From positions 122,434 to 186,433 of the forward strand of contig MU001700.1 in assembly GCA_010093515.1 (NCBI GenBank): a stretch of DNA of 64,000 nt, read 5' to 3'. The notes under the pieces are model-generated. The model ran no database searches. It worked only from the letters and a program-made list of their open reading frames with translations, and was not told where the DNA came from. This DNA is from Lineolata rhizophorae (taxonomy: Eukaryota > Ascomycota > Dothideomycetes > Lineolatales > Lineolataceae). A program made the position numbers and the translations under genes. Position 1 is the stretch's first letter, and the number at the start of each line of letters is the position of its first letter. Below, piece by piece: positions 10,353 to 21,275 of this stretch.

Positions 10353-10732
10353 GACAGATGTGACGGTTGTGAGAAGGCTTGGACGGACGGGGCTAAGGAG
10401 GTCGCGTTTGGTGGAACGCCGAGCGTGGAGTTGTATTCAGGAGCCATCGAGACAAATAGCCAAGCTGATAACGTAAGCGAGTCTAGGCGCGCTAGCTGCA
10501 ATCTGAAACCCAGCTACCGGGCACGCAGCAAAATTAGCCAGCCTCATCGGCCAACGTGCCGGTCGGTTGCCCGCTGGCGAATCGAACGCAGCCCTTCCGC
10601 CGACGTGCGCCCGCCACGCGGTTCCGAACGAACGCCGGAAGGCGCGGCCGTGACGCGGGGCGGGGCGTGCCGCTCTTTGACGCAGAGCCCTTCCTGCAGC
10701 CGGCCCCGATCCTCGACGGCGCGAGCCGAATC
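10353..10732. other. intergenic, GC-rich
   Basis: 5' flank of FunK1 copy A. It includes a 24 bp string at 10465-10488 (starting ctgataacgtaagcgagtct) that recurs exactly at 60880-60903. No gene is recognised; long open frames here have no family resemblance. Confidence 0.5.
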
Positions 10733-10894
10733 TGTCGAGCGTCACAGAGTACACGGTGGCAAGCAGAGTGCATCCGAGGCTGAGGCCGAGGTGTACTCTG
10801 CAATCTACGTACGCTGTGCGCTGAGCCGGGGCCGGCGTTACCTTTGGCTCCGAACATTACGTGACCACTGCTGCCGCACATGATGTCCACGACA
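10733..10894 (+). repeat. solo-LTR-like repeat, copy 2
   Basis: 162 bp, complete from TGTCGAGCGTCACAG to TCCACGACA, in the spacer between FunK1 copy A and the coiled-coil kinase-like gene. The five bases on each side are only an imperfect match, as expected of an old insertion. Confidence 0.75.
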
Positions 10895-11205
10895 AAACCA
10901 AACCGCACCAAGCCTTGGCGCAGGAGATCATGCATCTGCCCGAAGGCGAGGTGCGGGGCAGGGGCGAGTCTTGCTCGGCGCTAGCCACCCCGCCCTCCCA
11001 TCCGCTGCCCAACAAGGTGGACGCACGGTCTTCTTTTCTTCCCGTAAGCGGCAACGCGCGCACAGCAATAAAGTTTTGCGTTGGCTTTCGACCATCTCGC
11101 TAGAACGCCGCCGCGCCAATGAAATGCTATTTTCCAACGCCGCGCGCAAACCTCGGAGCCACGGGGAACGCAATCTTGGGGGCCTCGTCCAACGTCTCGT
11201 CCGAT

Positions 11206-13170
11206 TCATCGGACGGAAAGCGACCTCTTCAGCGCACGCATCTCGCGAGCGAAAGCGTCGTCGCAAACCTTCCCTTCCGTTTCCCGCTTTCGTTTCCGGT
11301 TGGACGGCAGCTCCCCCAAAGGCTCCCTCCGTACCGCTGCTCGCTCAAGATCGATGACCATCACTCGGTCCGCCGCTTCGTCGTAAACGAAGTTTCATAG
11401 TGCGGCGTCTCCGTGAATTACGTTCTGCTGATGGAGCCCTTGCAGCGCTCGCGCAGCCTTCCTTTTGTAGAAAGACCGGTTGTCTGGGCTGATGTATTTG
11501 AACAATGGCTTTCCCGCCCAGCTGAGGAAGAGCATATGCATGTACTTGCCGCCAGAATGGTAATACGGACGAAGAAGTGAGGTCTTCCCGACACAGACAG
11601 GGATACAGGCGCCTTGAACCTTCAGGGCATGCGTATACATGTTACGTTCATGGTTAAGATGCTCTTGATGTGATTCCATGCCTTTGGCGATCAAAGTATA
11701 CCCATGCGAAGACAATCGAACCTTGAATAGGGCACCCCGGGAGCCCTTGAGGTAGAGCGGGTAACAGTCAGCATCGCTGCCTCGATCCGTGGCCAGCTGC
11801 GTCCTGATAAGGTGGAGAAATTGGTCTTGCGGAAGATGCTCCTTCCTATGAGACGCCATGTTCGGACAGGCTGGGTCCAGCGTGCTGCCGTATAGGAGGC
11901 CTAGCAAACACTTATGCGTGCAGAAAGGTCGCTCCTTGATCGACACCTGGGATTCAGCATCTAGGGCATCATTATGCCTTGGGCCCGTTTCGGCGGCTTG
12001 AGCGCATCGGGCGGGCGTAGGGATCGGAGCGCATGCGGATTCTTCCCATTTCTCGGTCTTGTAGGAAGACGGCAACTGTCCTGGTTTCCGCTTGGTCTTC
12101 GGGATCTTCTTCAAGATGTCGACATATTCTACCGCCCAAGTTTTCAAGCCGGCAGTCGCATCGAACCATGCCTGCGGCGGAGGATCGGTCGCCAGCGCGT
12201 GAAGAGTAAAGGCGAAGACTTGCGCCAATGCAGTTCGATAGAGTCTATCATCGTCGTCCTCTGAAACGTCCAGAGAAGGAATGCAGATATGGTAGTATAC
12301 AGTTGTAGGGTCTTCCGGAATATGCAAGAATATCACAGCCTCACCGGTGAAGATGTAGCCATCTTGAAGCCCATGGCGGATCATGTACGAGAAGCATTGC
12401 GTGACTACTGCTGCCATCAGTCGCTTCGACAAGTATTCCACGCTCTCATCGTCGCAGTTGATGATATCATCAGGAAGGATCTCTCCCGTTAGACCTGTGG
12501 CGATCAACTCCTGCGTCAGTTTGTGGGGTGCTTTGTGTTGGATGGCTGCGACCGGACCATTCTGCCCATCCGCTTGCTGGTATACGCACCGAACCGGTCC
12601 CTCTTCGATGAACTGGCTTTCGAAAGTGACGATCCCTCGCAGATTCAGCTGCACTTGCAATGCCGGATCGTGGTAGACTTCCCGCACAAGCTTCTTCACC
12701 GCGTCCTGCACTACGCTTCTCGCGACATGCCGAAGGCTAGCTTCGCAGCCAACCGGGGCGAGCATAGATCGGACGTAGTCCAGCTGGTGCGGCGAGGGGA
12801 ATACTCGCGAAGAACTGAAGGATGAATTGGAGAGCTTCTCCCAGATCGTCCGCTGTCTGGTAGCGAAGCCCTCCCACGGTATAATGCGCTTAGGGTACAA
12901 TCGTCCGGTTGGTCGGGTAGTGTCGCCTCGGGTCCTAAGGGATAGATCGGTGACCACCTTAATGCCTCGCCAGAGCTAGTGGCAGTTCTCGAGGTACCCA
13001 GTGAGAGTAGTCGGCAGGACGGCTCGCTCAGCTTGGGCGGCGCGTGTCTCCGCTTCCTCGCGTTGGCGCCGAGCTTCGTCTAGGCGCCGGTCTTCTTCGT
13101 CTAGGCGCCGTAATGCTTCGAGTAGGCGCTGCTTTTCTTCTGCAATCTTTTCTTCTGCAATCTCATCCAT
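11206..13170 (-). pseudogene. coiled-coil kinase-like protein, two in-frame stops
   Basis: One long minus-strand frame of 655 codons from ATG 13170. Residues 1-55 are a charged coiled coil (MDEIAEEKIAEEKQ..., then RRQREEAETRAAQAE), followed by LPTTLTGYLENCH. The C-terminal third has kinase-fold features: ALFKVRLSSHGYTLIAKG, HERNMYTHAL, FLSWAGKPL, then a catalytic loop NVIHGDAA and a metal-site segment VMVIDLERA. In-frame stops are at 12976-12978 and, right after HGDAAL, at 11395-11397. The second looks like CGA to TGA, because the frame continues through NFVYDEAADRV to a terminal stop at 11206. I know this architecture from fungal hypothetical proteins but not a function. The promoter at 13212-13563 is shared with FunK1 copy B. 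Confidence 0.65.
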
Positions 13171-13211
13171 AAGGGACAGCAGTCGTGCAAAGCGAAAGAT
13201 GAGGTGGGCTG

Positions 13212-13563
13212 AGATTGTAGATGGAAAGTGGGCGCGAGGCAAGTGTCTGCAAGACAATCTGCGCACAGCCGGTATTTATAGAGAATTGCGAAGCGAGATC
13301 TAAAAAGGGGGGTGTCAGCCCGCACCTTCACCCCGTGTATCGAGTCGATCCCGAGGCACCATTAGATCTAGAACGCGTTGCCAGCGATATTCCGCTCCAG
13401 CGTTCACAAAGATATTCAGGGGGGTGTCAGCCCATACCTAGACCCCACTGTAGCTAACTGACGACGGGTGACCAAGATATCATCCAATCATCATGGCGTT
13501 GGAGCTTTACATTCCGCCGTGCAGAGTGCCTACTAAGGATCTATATCCAGAGCCCGCTGGCGT
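13212..13563 (-). promoter_or_regulatory. shared promoter module, left copy
   Basis: About 350 bp upstream of the coiled-coil kinase-like gene, strongly similar (estimated 85-90% by eye) to the reverse complement of 38376-38760, which is upstream of FunK1 copy B. It holds a TATAAATA box on the minus strand (about 13271-13280, roughly 100 bp before the ATG). It also holds two copies of a ~27 bp motif, GGGGGTGTCAGCCC then CACCTTCACCCC, at about 13307-13334 and 13419-13446. Each motif has GGGGTG/CACCCC inverted ends, suggesting a dimeric regulator site. The downstream genes are unrelated in sequence, so only the regulatory region is shared. Confidence 0.7.
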
Positions 13564-13609
13564 CAACCCAAAAGCTCCTCCCAAACGTATAGTTCTGCTA
13601 TGATGACAA

Positions 13610-13792
13610 TGTCGAGCGTCACAGTGTATACAGTGCACGGTGATAAAACACAGAATGTATGAGGTGAGGTTGCAGAGTATAGGTGAACCTGCACTCTGCG
13701 ATCTATGTACGCTGCACGCTGAACCGGGGCCGGCATTACCTTGGCCCCGAGCGTCACGTGTCTACTGCTGCCGTACATTGATATCCACGACA
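13610..13792 (+). repeat. solo-LTR-like repeat, copy 3
   Basis: 183 bp, TGTCGAGCGTCACAG to TTGATATCCACGACA, the longest copy; it lies just behind the shared promoter module. No matching flank duplication is seen. Confidence 0.75.
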
Positions 13793-13883
13793 ATAATGCC
13801 GCTGCAGATTGTTCTTCTGCGAGTAGGGTGGTTTGTCTTTGCGTTCTGGAGGGGGCAGGAAATTGCCATTGATTCGGAACTGT

Positions 13884-13915
13884 CACCACCACCACCACCA
13901 CCACCACCACCACCA
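13884..13915 (+). repeat. (CAC)n trinucleotide microsatellite
   Basis: About 32 bp of uninterrupted CAC triplets in noncoding sequence, directly following the solo-LTR-like copy 3 flank. Confidence 0.9.
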
Positions 13916-15718
13916 ACTTCATCATCATCGCCGCTGCCGTCGTCGACCGAGGTAGTGGCAGAAGGATTCGTATGTAAGTGTACGGACGCTTGCTGCAATT
14001 TGATGATCAGACGCTGCGCAAGGGACTGCGAGAAGCGGTCAATGTAGCAGCCCAAAGGAAAGCCATTCGACAAATAGCTTCTGCACGCGTGCACAAACTG
14101 CGACAAGTCGTGCAGCGCAATTGCTGGCTCGGACTCCAGGGGGTCCTCGCCGACTCGCGAAGCCGGCAGCCGTCGTTGGTTGGACCCAGCATCAAAGCGG
14201 CATCTTCTTCAACATTGCAGGACAATTCTGAACTTCTGCATGTACAGTTGTCATCACCCATTCGCGAAATTTCCCTCCATCCATAATACCCCAGACTCCC
14301 TCTCCATTCAGCTTTTGGTAGCTATGCCCTCCTGGTCTTGTATCTCAGTCTGTTAACCTGTTAATCTATAGTCCCTATTTTGGACGCGGCTCTGGAAAGC
14401 AAGGAAATTTGGATTGCGGTCTTCGTCGCTGAAAAGGTGAACGCGACACCGATGATTCTTCGGACTCAAAATAAAGCCAAATCCCGCAGCTCCGCGTGCA
14501 TCGTCAGGTGCAGCACGACTTTGCGTTGTGCTCGAATCCTCGCAGAAGTTTACATCGCTTGAGCACACGTCGCCGGAAACGTCAGTCTTGGTGTTGTCCT
14601 TGATGTAGTCGGACGTTGCGCCCGATTTGTTGGCGTGACTGTGGGGAAATTTCCAATTCCTCATCACAAGATTCCCCTGCTTCTGCTCTTCGCTCAAGTC
14701 GTCTAGGGCGGAAGGCTGTCGCCCGACGCGTTCACAATATTCATGATACCTTCACGGGCTTTGATTTGAGCTGTTGATGTCTCAGTCGTAGGCATCTTTG
14801 GCTTGCGGGCCAAAATCCATGCTGGCTTATCCTGCGAAAGCTCGACCTGCTTCAACGCTCGCGTTGAGAAAACGACCGCAGCCCCATGTCAGCCGCAAAT
14901 CGTATGCGCTCCATGTCTTCCGACAGATGTATGGAATACGATGGAACTAGTCCTACTTCCAATCTCGGATTGGCAACGTGTGCGAATTCCAGGGCCTTCT
15001 GGCCGCACAAAATTGCGTTCCAGCACTAACAAATCGTGTTTACCATCGCCCTGAGTACATACAAGGCTGTTCTGTCGACCCATTCCGTTCCGTTCGTGGC
15101 GGATGCTCGCCTACATCCGTCTATGCTGCTTGCTGCCTGCTGTATGTTTTGCAGAAAATGAGGCGAATGGTAGTTGTAACGTGCTCCAATAACGGCGGTA
15201 AACCTCGCGCAAATGTCTCATTGAATGCAACGCGCAGCATGCGAGCAGGCAATGGATGCATCGATGGCGTCCGCCTTGGTGCGCGTGGGAAGTTCATTTT
15301 CAACCATCCCCAGTGACTCATACGACCAAATGCAGAAATGGATCGCGCCAGTGCCGCGCTATCTGAAGGCCTTGATCCCATAAAGTCTGAAACAGATGCT
15401 GGTACTCCAATGGTCAAACTCGACGGGTCACCGAGGTCATGAGAGCAGATCGTGAGAGGGAAACTTGCCCGACGTCAGATCGCAATCCAAATCGTCGTAC
15501 CTAAAAAGCCACAAGCCGTCTACAATTTGCCAATGGACGTTTTTTACTGCACAATCGAAGGGCCAGGAAAAAGGAGGGCAGCGGAAGTCACATCTGGATC
15601 AGAATTGATGAATCAGGACTTATACCGATCGTTAATCCAATTTCACACGATCCGCGATGCTACTCTCCGATTGACTGACCTGCAAACTGTAGCGTGACCG
15701 TACACAGTATACTCTCTT
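13916..15718. other. intergenic, no recognised gene
   Basis: Open frames of 60-115 codons occur on both strands (for example 14353-14697 minus and 15452-15697 plus) but none shows a known domain or a convincing intron pattern. Small unknown genes cannot be excluded. Confidence 0.45.
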
Positions 15719-16103
15719 TCAAGACTCCTTGGTGGCTCTTTTGTTCTTCTCCTCCATCGACCACGCCTCTAGTTTTTGTATTACGGATTCATCATGTTGT
15801 CGGGCAGATGTGGCATAACATTCATCTGTCCAGCCATACGTGCCTGATGAAAGAAGTTGCTCGTCGAACCTTTTGCAAGACCCAAAACCGAGAATGATCG
15901 GGTTGTCATCACCATCCAGGGCAATGTTCGTTGGATTGAGGTCGTTGTGTGCGAATCCAAGAGAGTGGAGGTGCCCAACAACCCCACGGATACCGTCCAT
16001 GCAAGCAACAATGTCGAGATCATGTGGAACATCTTCATAGCGATATTGCAAGATGACGTCGTGCTTATCGAGTACGGGACTTCTGCGACCGCCAAACTGT
16101 AGC
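15719..16103 (-). pseudogene. kinase-fold fragment
   Basis: The minus-strand frame carries HLHSLGFAHNDLNPTNIAL (catalytic-loop region, HND) and NPIILGFGSC (metal-site region, GFG), ending near 15719. This is the same small kinase-like type as 6109-6735. A candidate acceptor (GGCTACAG) lies at about 16104. Upstream a duplicated GGTATGCC motif makes the donor ambiguous and no N-lobe is legible, so I treat it as a 5'-truncated remnant. Confidence 0.5.
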
Positions 16104-16290
16104 CACAGGCATACCAGCCACCGGCATACCAGCCACAGTCGTTGGAAAAAGTATGCTTTGTAATCGCTTGAGTGAAGTTACTTCGTAGAGATGGTTTCGG
16201 CGTCGGCGGAAGCCAGGGCTTTAGGTGGCTAGAGCGCACGTGATACCGCTAAAATGTGTCCTCTCTCTCATCCATGTCATATTTTTAGAA

Positions 16291-17972
16291 ATGTCCCGTT
16301 CGCTCCCTCTTCTTAAAGGGAGTATCACGCTTGAAGACGCGCTCACAGAAGATAGCGATGTCCTCCACGAGCTATCATACCCAGAGAAGCGTCTGGATTT
16401 TTACGTCTATCTTTCAGAGCATCGTCAACATCTCGAAGAACTTGTCTCTTTCCATCTAGGAGTTCCTAAGGAGACCTGCAAAGCTGCAAGAGATTTCCGA
16501 GAGTGGGTTCATGGCAGCTTCAATGCCTGCGTACCTGTTTACGTCGACGAAACAGCCAAATGCCGAGTCAAGAAGGTGTTCGACTCCCTCTACCATACAA
16601 GGTTGGAGAGTCACAGTTTCCCGGCAACGCAGAGGAGAAGCTTCGCTGTGAAGTCGCTACCTACATTTGGATTGAGAACAACTGTCCCGATATTTCAATA
16701 CCCCGTCTGAGAGGGTTCGGTTTTCCTAGCGGTCGGTGTGTATGTAAATCCCGTTCAATATATCACCCCGTTTCTAGGGGCTCATGTAATCTGCTTCCTT
16801 AGTTCACCGCGCTCGAAAATAAACCTATTCTCCGGCGAATTGCATGGTTCTTTCAGCGCACGACATTATGGCTGTTTGGGTATCCTACCCCGTCTCAGTA
16901 TATCGGCCGACAATCGCCCTTCTCTCCAGACTCCGGATATCTGATTGTGGACTGTGTTGAAGAGGGTGAGATGCTCTCTGAATCTTGGAATTTGCTACAC
17001 CACGACCGGAAACGAAGGGCCAACCTCTTTGCGGGCTTGTCTCGAATCATGCTTTCATTAGCTCGGGTGCCATTTCCACGCATTGGGCCTCTGACGATTG
17101 ACAACTGTGGTGTCTTGAGCCTTGCATGCCGCCCCTTGACATGTATACTGCAGCAGTTGGAGAATTTTGGCATTCCGACGGATATTCCAAAGGACCGGAC
17201 GTACGTCACTGCCGACGCGTATTTATCTGCTCTCCTTGCATGCCACGACAGCCGTATACGGTATATGCCAAATTCCATTCACAACACCTTAGATGGTCAA
17301 GCGCAGCTCTCAGCTTTGACGATGATGCGATCTCTCCTTCCTCACTTCACTGATCGCGATCTACGCTGGGGTCCATTTATCCTAATGCTCACCGATCTCC
17401 ATCAGAGCAACATTTTCGTCAGCAATGACTGGCACGTCACAGCGATAATTGACCTCGAGTGGGCATGTGCTTTACCAATAGAGATGCTGCATCCGCCATA
17501 TTGGTTGACCGGAGTGGCGATAGACAGGATTGTCGAGGAAGAACTCGAAGTTTTCAAGAGCCGACATGCAGAATTCATGGCGGCCTTTGAACGGGAAGAG
17601 CGGTCGTTCGGAAACAGAGATATTCCACACACCTAGATCATGCGCAAAGGCTGGGAAATCGGAAATTTCTGGTACTTCTCTGCATTGGACTGTCTCAACG
17701 GGCTATACAGTCTCTATATGTCACATATTCAGAGGATATTTGCCGCTACAGAAGATTCTGGCCCCAAATTTGATCGGACCGTGTCGGCATACTGGACCGC
17801 CAATACGGCTGAGTTCATTGCCGCTAAAGTCAGGGACAAGGAAGTGTATTCCAGTCAGCTTCGTGAATGGTTTGCGGCTGAACTCAACAGGCTTGACAGA
17901 GAGAATGATTTGGCTGACGAGGAAGGGGATGATAATTGCGCAACTGTGCAAGCGCTCGAGCTGAGTCATTGA
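16291..17972 (+). pseudogene. APH-like phosphotransferase (large fungal family), one frameshift and one stop
   Basis: Starts MSRSLPLLKGSITLED at 16291. The frame changes once near 16560-16585; from there LPLPYKVGESQFPGNAEEKL and ATYIWIE are legible. A 63 nt intron (16740-16802, donor GTATGT, acceptor TAG) follows, then LWLFGYPTPSQYIG, SGYLIVDCVEEG, the catalytic segment LTDLHQSNIFV (TDLHxxN) and AIIDLEWACALP (metal site). An in-frame TAG at 17634-17636 stands where CAG would be expected, after which the frame continues IMRKGWEIGNFWYF to 17972. This is a well-populated fungal phosphotransferase-like family of unknown substrate. The two breaks make it a probable pseudogene, though a sequencing error could explain the frameshift. 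Confidence 0.7.
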
Positions 17973-18225
17973 TTGGAAATTCGAAACTTGGCATGTAAAG
18001 GTATCCGGGTCCGCCCAAGCTCCCCTGTTTCAAACTTGCGCAGCGCAGACGCCAGACGCAGGCCGCCTTGCCAGCGGGCCAATGGTATGCTGCCCACCTC
18101 TTCCATCACCTTGATGCGCTGTCCATCGTACTTCTATAGCATACGACCATTTCTGTGAAGTTTGATCAGACAGCCCAAAACTCATTCGACTGCCTGCCGA
18201 GAGCTCGGACCTCAGCTCCGCGCTT

Positions 18226-18930
18226 TCAACTGACCAGCGGGTGCACCGGTTTGGCTCTCCAGAGGATCTCAGCACACATTTCAAGCGGAAGCATCTCCAG
18301 CATATCAAGATGGGACAGACGCTCGAGGGCCCCGTCTGCGAGATGCCGCTCGACCACAAGCAGCATCTCCGGAACCACGCCCTCCGCATCCACAAGGCCG
18401 TATCCTAGACGCTGATGGCGACGCTTGGGGCCCGCATCGGCGACGCATTCCCACACTGATGGGGGGTGTCGCCAGCAACGATGAAATCGGTCTTGCATTC
18501 AATGTGTACTCGATCTCATCGGCATACCCCTTCGTCCTTTGGAAGGGTTGGCTCGCGCAGTCCGAACAATCTGCATCCGTCCCTCCGTCGGACACGTGCA
18601 AGCACCCTGGCAGTAGAACCTCGCGCCGTCGATTGCCGTTCTTCCTGGTTGGGCGCGTGGCAGAACTTTCTTTCCATTAATGTATACATGCGTGCTCAAA
18701 TCGTAGTTGATTTGGATTCTCGGTGATCACGTGCATTCCATTTCGTGTGCGCCCTCCAGGCAAAACAAGTCTGCCCACGGACGAACGACGAGTCCAGGGA
18801 ACGGTGGGATGTCGGATGGCTCGCCGGCGGCTATAGCCCTCCAACTTGCATCCCACGAGTCAGGAGCCGACCGTTTGACTGACTCTCCAGAGCGTGATGG
18901 CCCACAGTCTGCTCCCTCGGGTGGAAGCAT
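18226..18930 (-). pseudogene. unrecognised broken coding sequence
   Basis: Minus-strand frame segments read FPGLVVRPWADLFCLEGAH, then STHVYINGKKVLPRAQPG and GARFYCQGACTCPTEGR, then YGLVDAEGVVPEMLLV and LERLSHLDMLEMLPLEMCAEIL. The last piece looks like an F-box-type helix (LPLEMxxEIL). The segments are separated by stops or frame changes. I do not recognise the whole protein. It lies just downstream of the kinase remnant at 19091-19934 on the same strand. Confidence 0.35.
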
Positions 18931-19090
18931 CTACGGCGCATTTGAGAAAGGCTAGAGCTCAAGCGCCCCCGCTGCCTGCTCGCTCGTACTGGGCAGATAG
19001 ATGCTTGAGATGGCGCCGAGGGGTGGAGCCGCAGAGGGCCGCCATTCCAGCTAGGAGCGCAACGGTTCCATCCCTCGTAGCGAGCAGAAT

Positions 19091-19934
19091 GCGACATAAA
19101 AGATCCTTGTTGTTTCCGAATAGCCTGCAGCACCTCTTCTGCGGTCTTGTATTCGCCTTCCCAGCACCCCTTGACCACGGCCCCGCCTCTCAGGCAGGAC
19201 ACGTCCGGAAAAGTTCCAGCCTTGAACAAGTCCTCCACGCGATCCTGATGAGATAATCCGTAGTGGAGCTCAATTGGCGCGGCCGATCCAGAAATGGCCA
19301 ACGTCCCCTCAAGATCGTGTAGAAGATAGACCCCAGGCTGAAGATATCCGTCGCCGGTGTCGACCGCCACTCCATTCGAGGGTCAAAAAAGGGAGTGTCA
19401 GGCAAGTGTCCGCCATCCAGTTCGAGGTCTTCGCACATTGATCCACCAAAGTGGCCGAGCCAAAGCTCCTCGGCTAGTGATTCGATGTACCAGGAAGTTT
19501 TCCGGCCGTAGATCCAAATGGATCACGCCCTTACTGTGCACGTGTACAACCGCCTCGGCCGCCTGTTCACATAGTTTCCAGCCGTGGGAACTGGACATCG
19601 GGGTGTTCGTATCGACAAATGCCTGTAGACTCCCAAACGGTGCTTCGGATAGGATGATGCCAGGCGACTGAGGTCCGAGGTACCTGCGAAAATGGTAAGC
19701 TCTCTAGCCATGTGTGATCTAGGGTGAAACAGGTCCTACTAACGGAACAATCTCGGGATGGTTTCCCAATCTTTCGAGGATTTGTTTCTCAACAGCGATC
19801 GATGCTCCATTCCGTTCCTCCAAGGCTTCGCGATTCGGGACGCCATCGCAAACTTTCATAGGCGTCTTGAGAATCCTTCCCGGAGCGACGCGAAAGAAAT
19901 CTGAAGTAGAACCGCGGTGCGGGAAGATCCCCAT
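19091..19934 (-). pseudogene. serine/threonine protein-kinase-like gene with frameshifts
   Basis: ATG 19934 starts MGIFPHRGSTSDFF. A short intron (donor GTTAGT, acceptor CAG, about 19684-19749) joins NHPEIVP to YLGPQSPGIILSEAPFG. The catalytic loop is GVIHLDLRPENFLV (HLD...N). The DFG position reads HFG (LWLGHFGGS), reached only by a frame change, and the C-lobe follows with STPATDIFSLGSIFYTIL. A further frame change precedes DLFKAGTFPDV and EEVLQAI near 19100. At least two frameshifts plus the HFG make it a pseudogene. Confidence 0.6.
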
Positions 19935-20928
19935 TCGATAAACAAACAGAGCGGTTTCTTGAGTCTGAGGTGGTGGGAAAGGCCATGGGCTACGGGAGTC
20001 TCAAACCTCGAGGTCCGAGCGCAAACCCGCCCATTCAGCCTCCTTGTTATTATTGTGAAGTGGAGAAGTGTGGATTCAAACTTATCTTCTCTGCCAAGCG
20101 GAGGACATGTGCATGAGCCATTGCACGTGACCACGCTTACTAATCCACAACACTTGTCCTCAATTCGTCGCCGACTCCCGCCGCCGAATGGTCAAGCTAC
20201 CAATGCCATAGTAAAACTCATGTGAGCTTGATCTCATCTCGAAGGATAAGTTGGAGTACTGAGAATTTTCAGTTGACTCCACTGTCTAGGACGTGCACCC
20301 AAACTTCCACTGGTACAATCTATGCACGTGGTCATCGCCAAACAGCAACGGTCAAACTCGAATCGTGCGGCGACCAGGCCAGAGAAGCCCATGTAGTCAA
20401 GGAAAACCCACTGGGTTCTAACAAGGTCAAGGAGACTTGCGGCAGAGCGGACTGCCCTAATCACCAGTGATGTGGTCAGAGTCGCCGACTGGTGGCGGGA
20501 CACAGCTCGGCGCTACGAGATTGAGGCTCTTTAGGTGGAGGCGGCCAAGAACGATTGGCTGTCGGAACCGCTCGCTTGTCGTCTTGGCCGTGGCATGCCT
20601 GATATGTAAATGATTCGCTGGTGGCATCTGCTATGTTGAGGCTTTCGCCCTAAGCCTTGTGACAAAGCCGGGCCGCGCACTTAGTCCTGGTCTGTGTTGG
20701 AAGCCGTCAACCGAACATCGCACCCCTTCAACACCTCGTGAAGGTTGCGGGAGGAGAGGGGGAGCGGGGTCTGGCATGCAGATCTCAACGTCCAATTCGC
20801 CCGGGCGTCGGGCCGCTCGGCGCTAAGAAAATCCGCTAGTCCAAAGGACGGAGCATTGAGCATTTACGTCTCCCAAAAACAAATGCGTTCTATCTATCAA
20901 AAAATTGTTGCTACGTGGCGACGTCATC
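19935..20928. other. intergenic with a possible coding fragment
   Basis: A plus-strand segment at about 20310-20470 (TIYARGHRQTATVKLE, CGDQAREAHVVKEN) looks like coding remnant with an N-terminus I cannot place. Nothing else is recognised. Confidence 0.35.
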
Positions 20929-21094
20929 TGTCGAGCGTCACAGCGTACACGGTGGCAAAAACAGAGTGTATAAGGTGAGGTTGCAGAGTGTATGTCGACC
21001 TGATCTATGTACGCTGTGCGCTGAACCGGGGCCGGCATTACCTTGGCCCCGAGCGTTACGTGCCTACTGCTGCCATACATTGATATTCACGACA
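20929..21094 (+). repeat. solo-LTR-like repeat, copy 4
   Basis: 166 bp with intact TGTCGAGCGTCACAG and CACGACA ends. The flanking 5-mers are a near match (tcatc / tcgtc), supporting a 5 bp target duplication. It lies about 180 bp past the 3' end of the rhodopsin-like gene. Confidence 0.78.
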
Positions 21095-21275
21095 TCGTCG
21101 ACCAATCAAATGGAGCGATTCGGATCGTCCGAACCAAAGCTATGTACTCAAGCGCTGCTGCTGCGTCAAGTTTATACAGAAGGAGCAGAAGAAAAAAAAA
21201 CAACTCGCCTGGCGCCGCAGCCCATGAAATAAAGGCACTCGAAGCCACCCACCCGCCCACTCAGCAGCGGCTCCA

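Noticed and set aside
10341-10883. 180-codon plus-strand frame
   Set aside because: Runs through the solo-LTR-like repeat and has no protein resemblance.
13221-13457. Open frame conserved between the two promoter copies (LERVASxIPLQR, GGCQPxPxPxCS)
   Set aside because: Both copies keep an open frame antisense to the downstream gene, but many changes are amino-acid altering and no start context is shared; similarity is explained by the promoter duplication.
13884-13915. Poly-His or poly-Pro/Thr coding repeat
   Set aside because: The CAC array lies between a solo-LTR-like copy and unrecognised sequence with no gene model.
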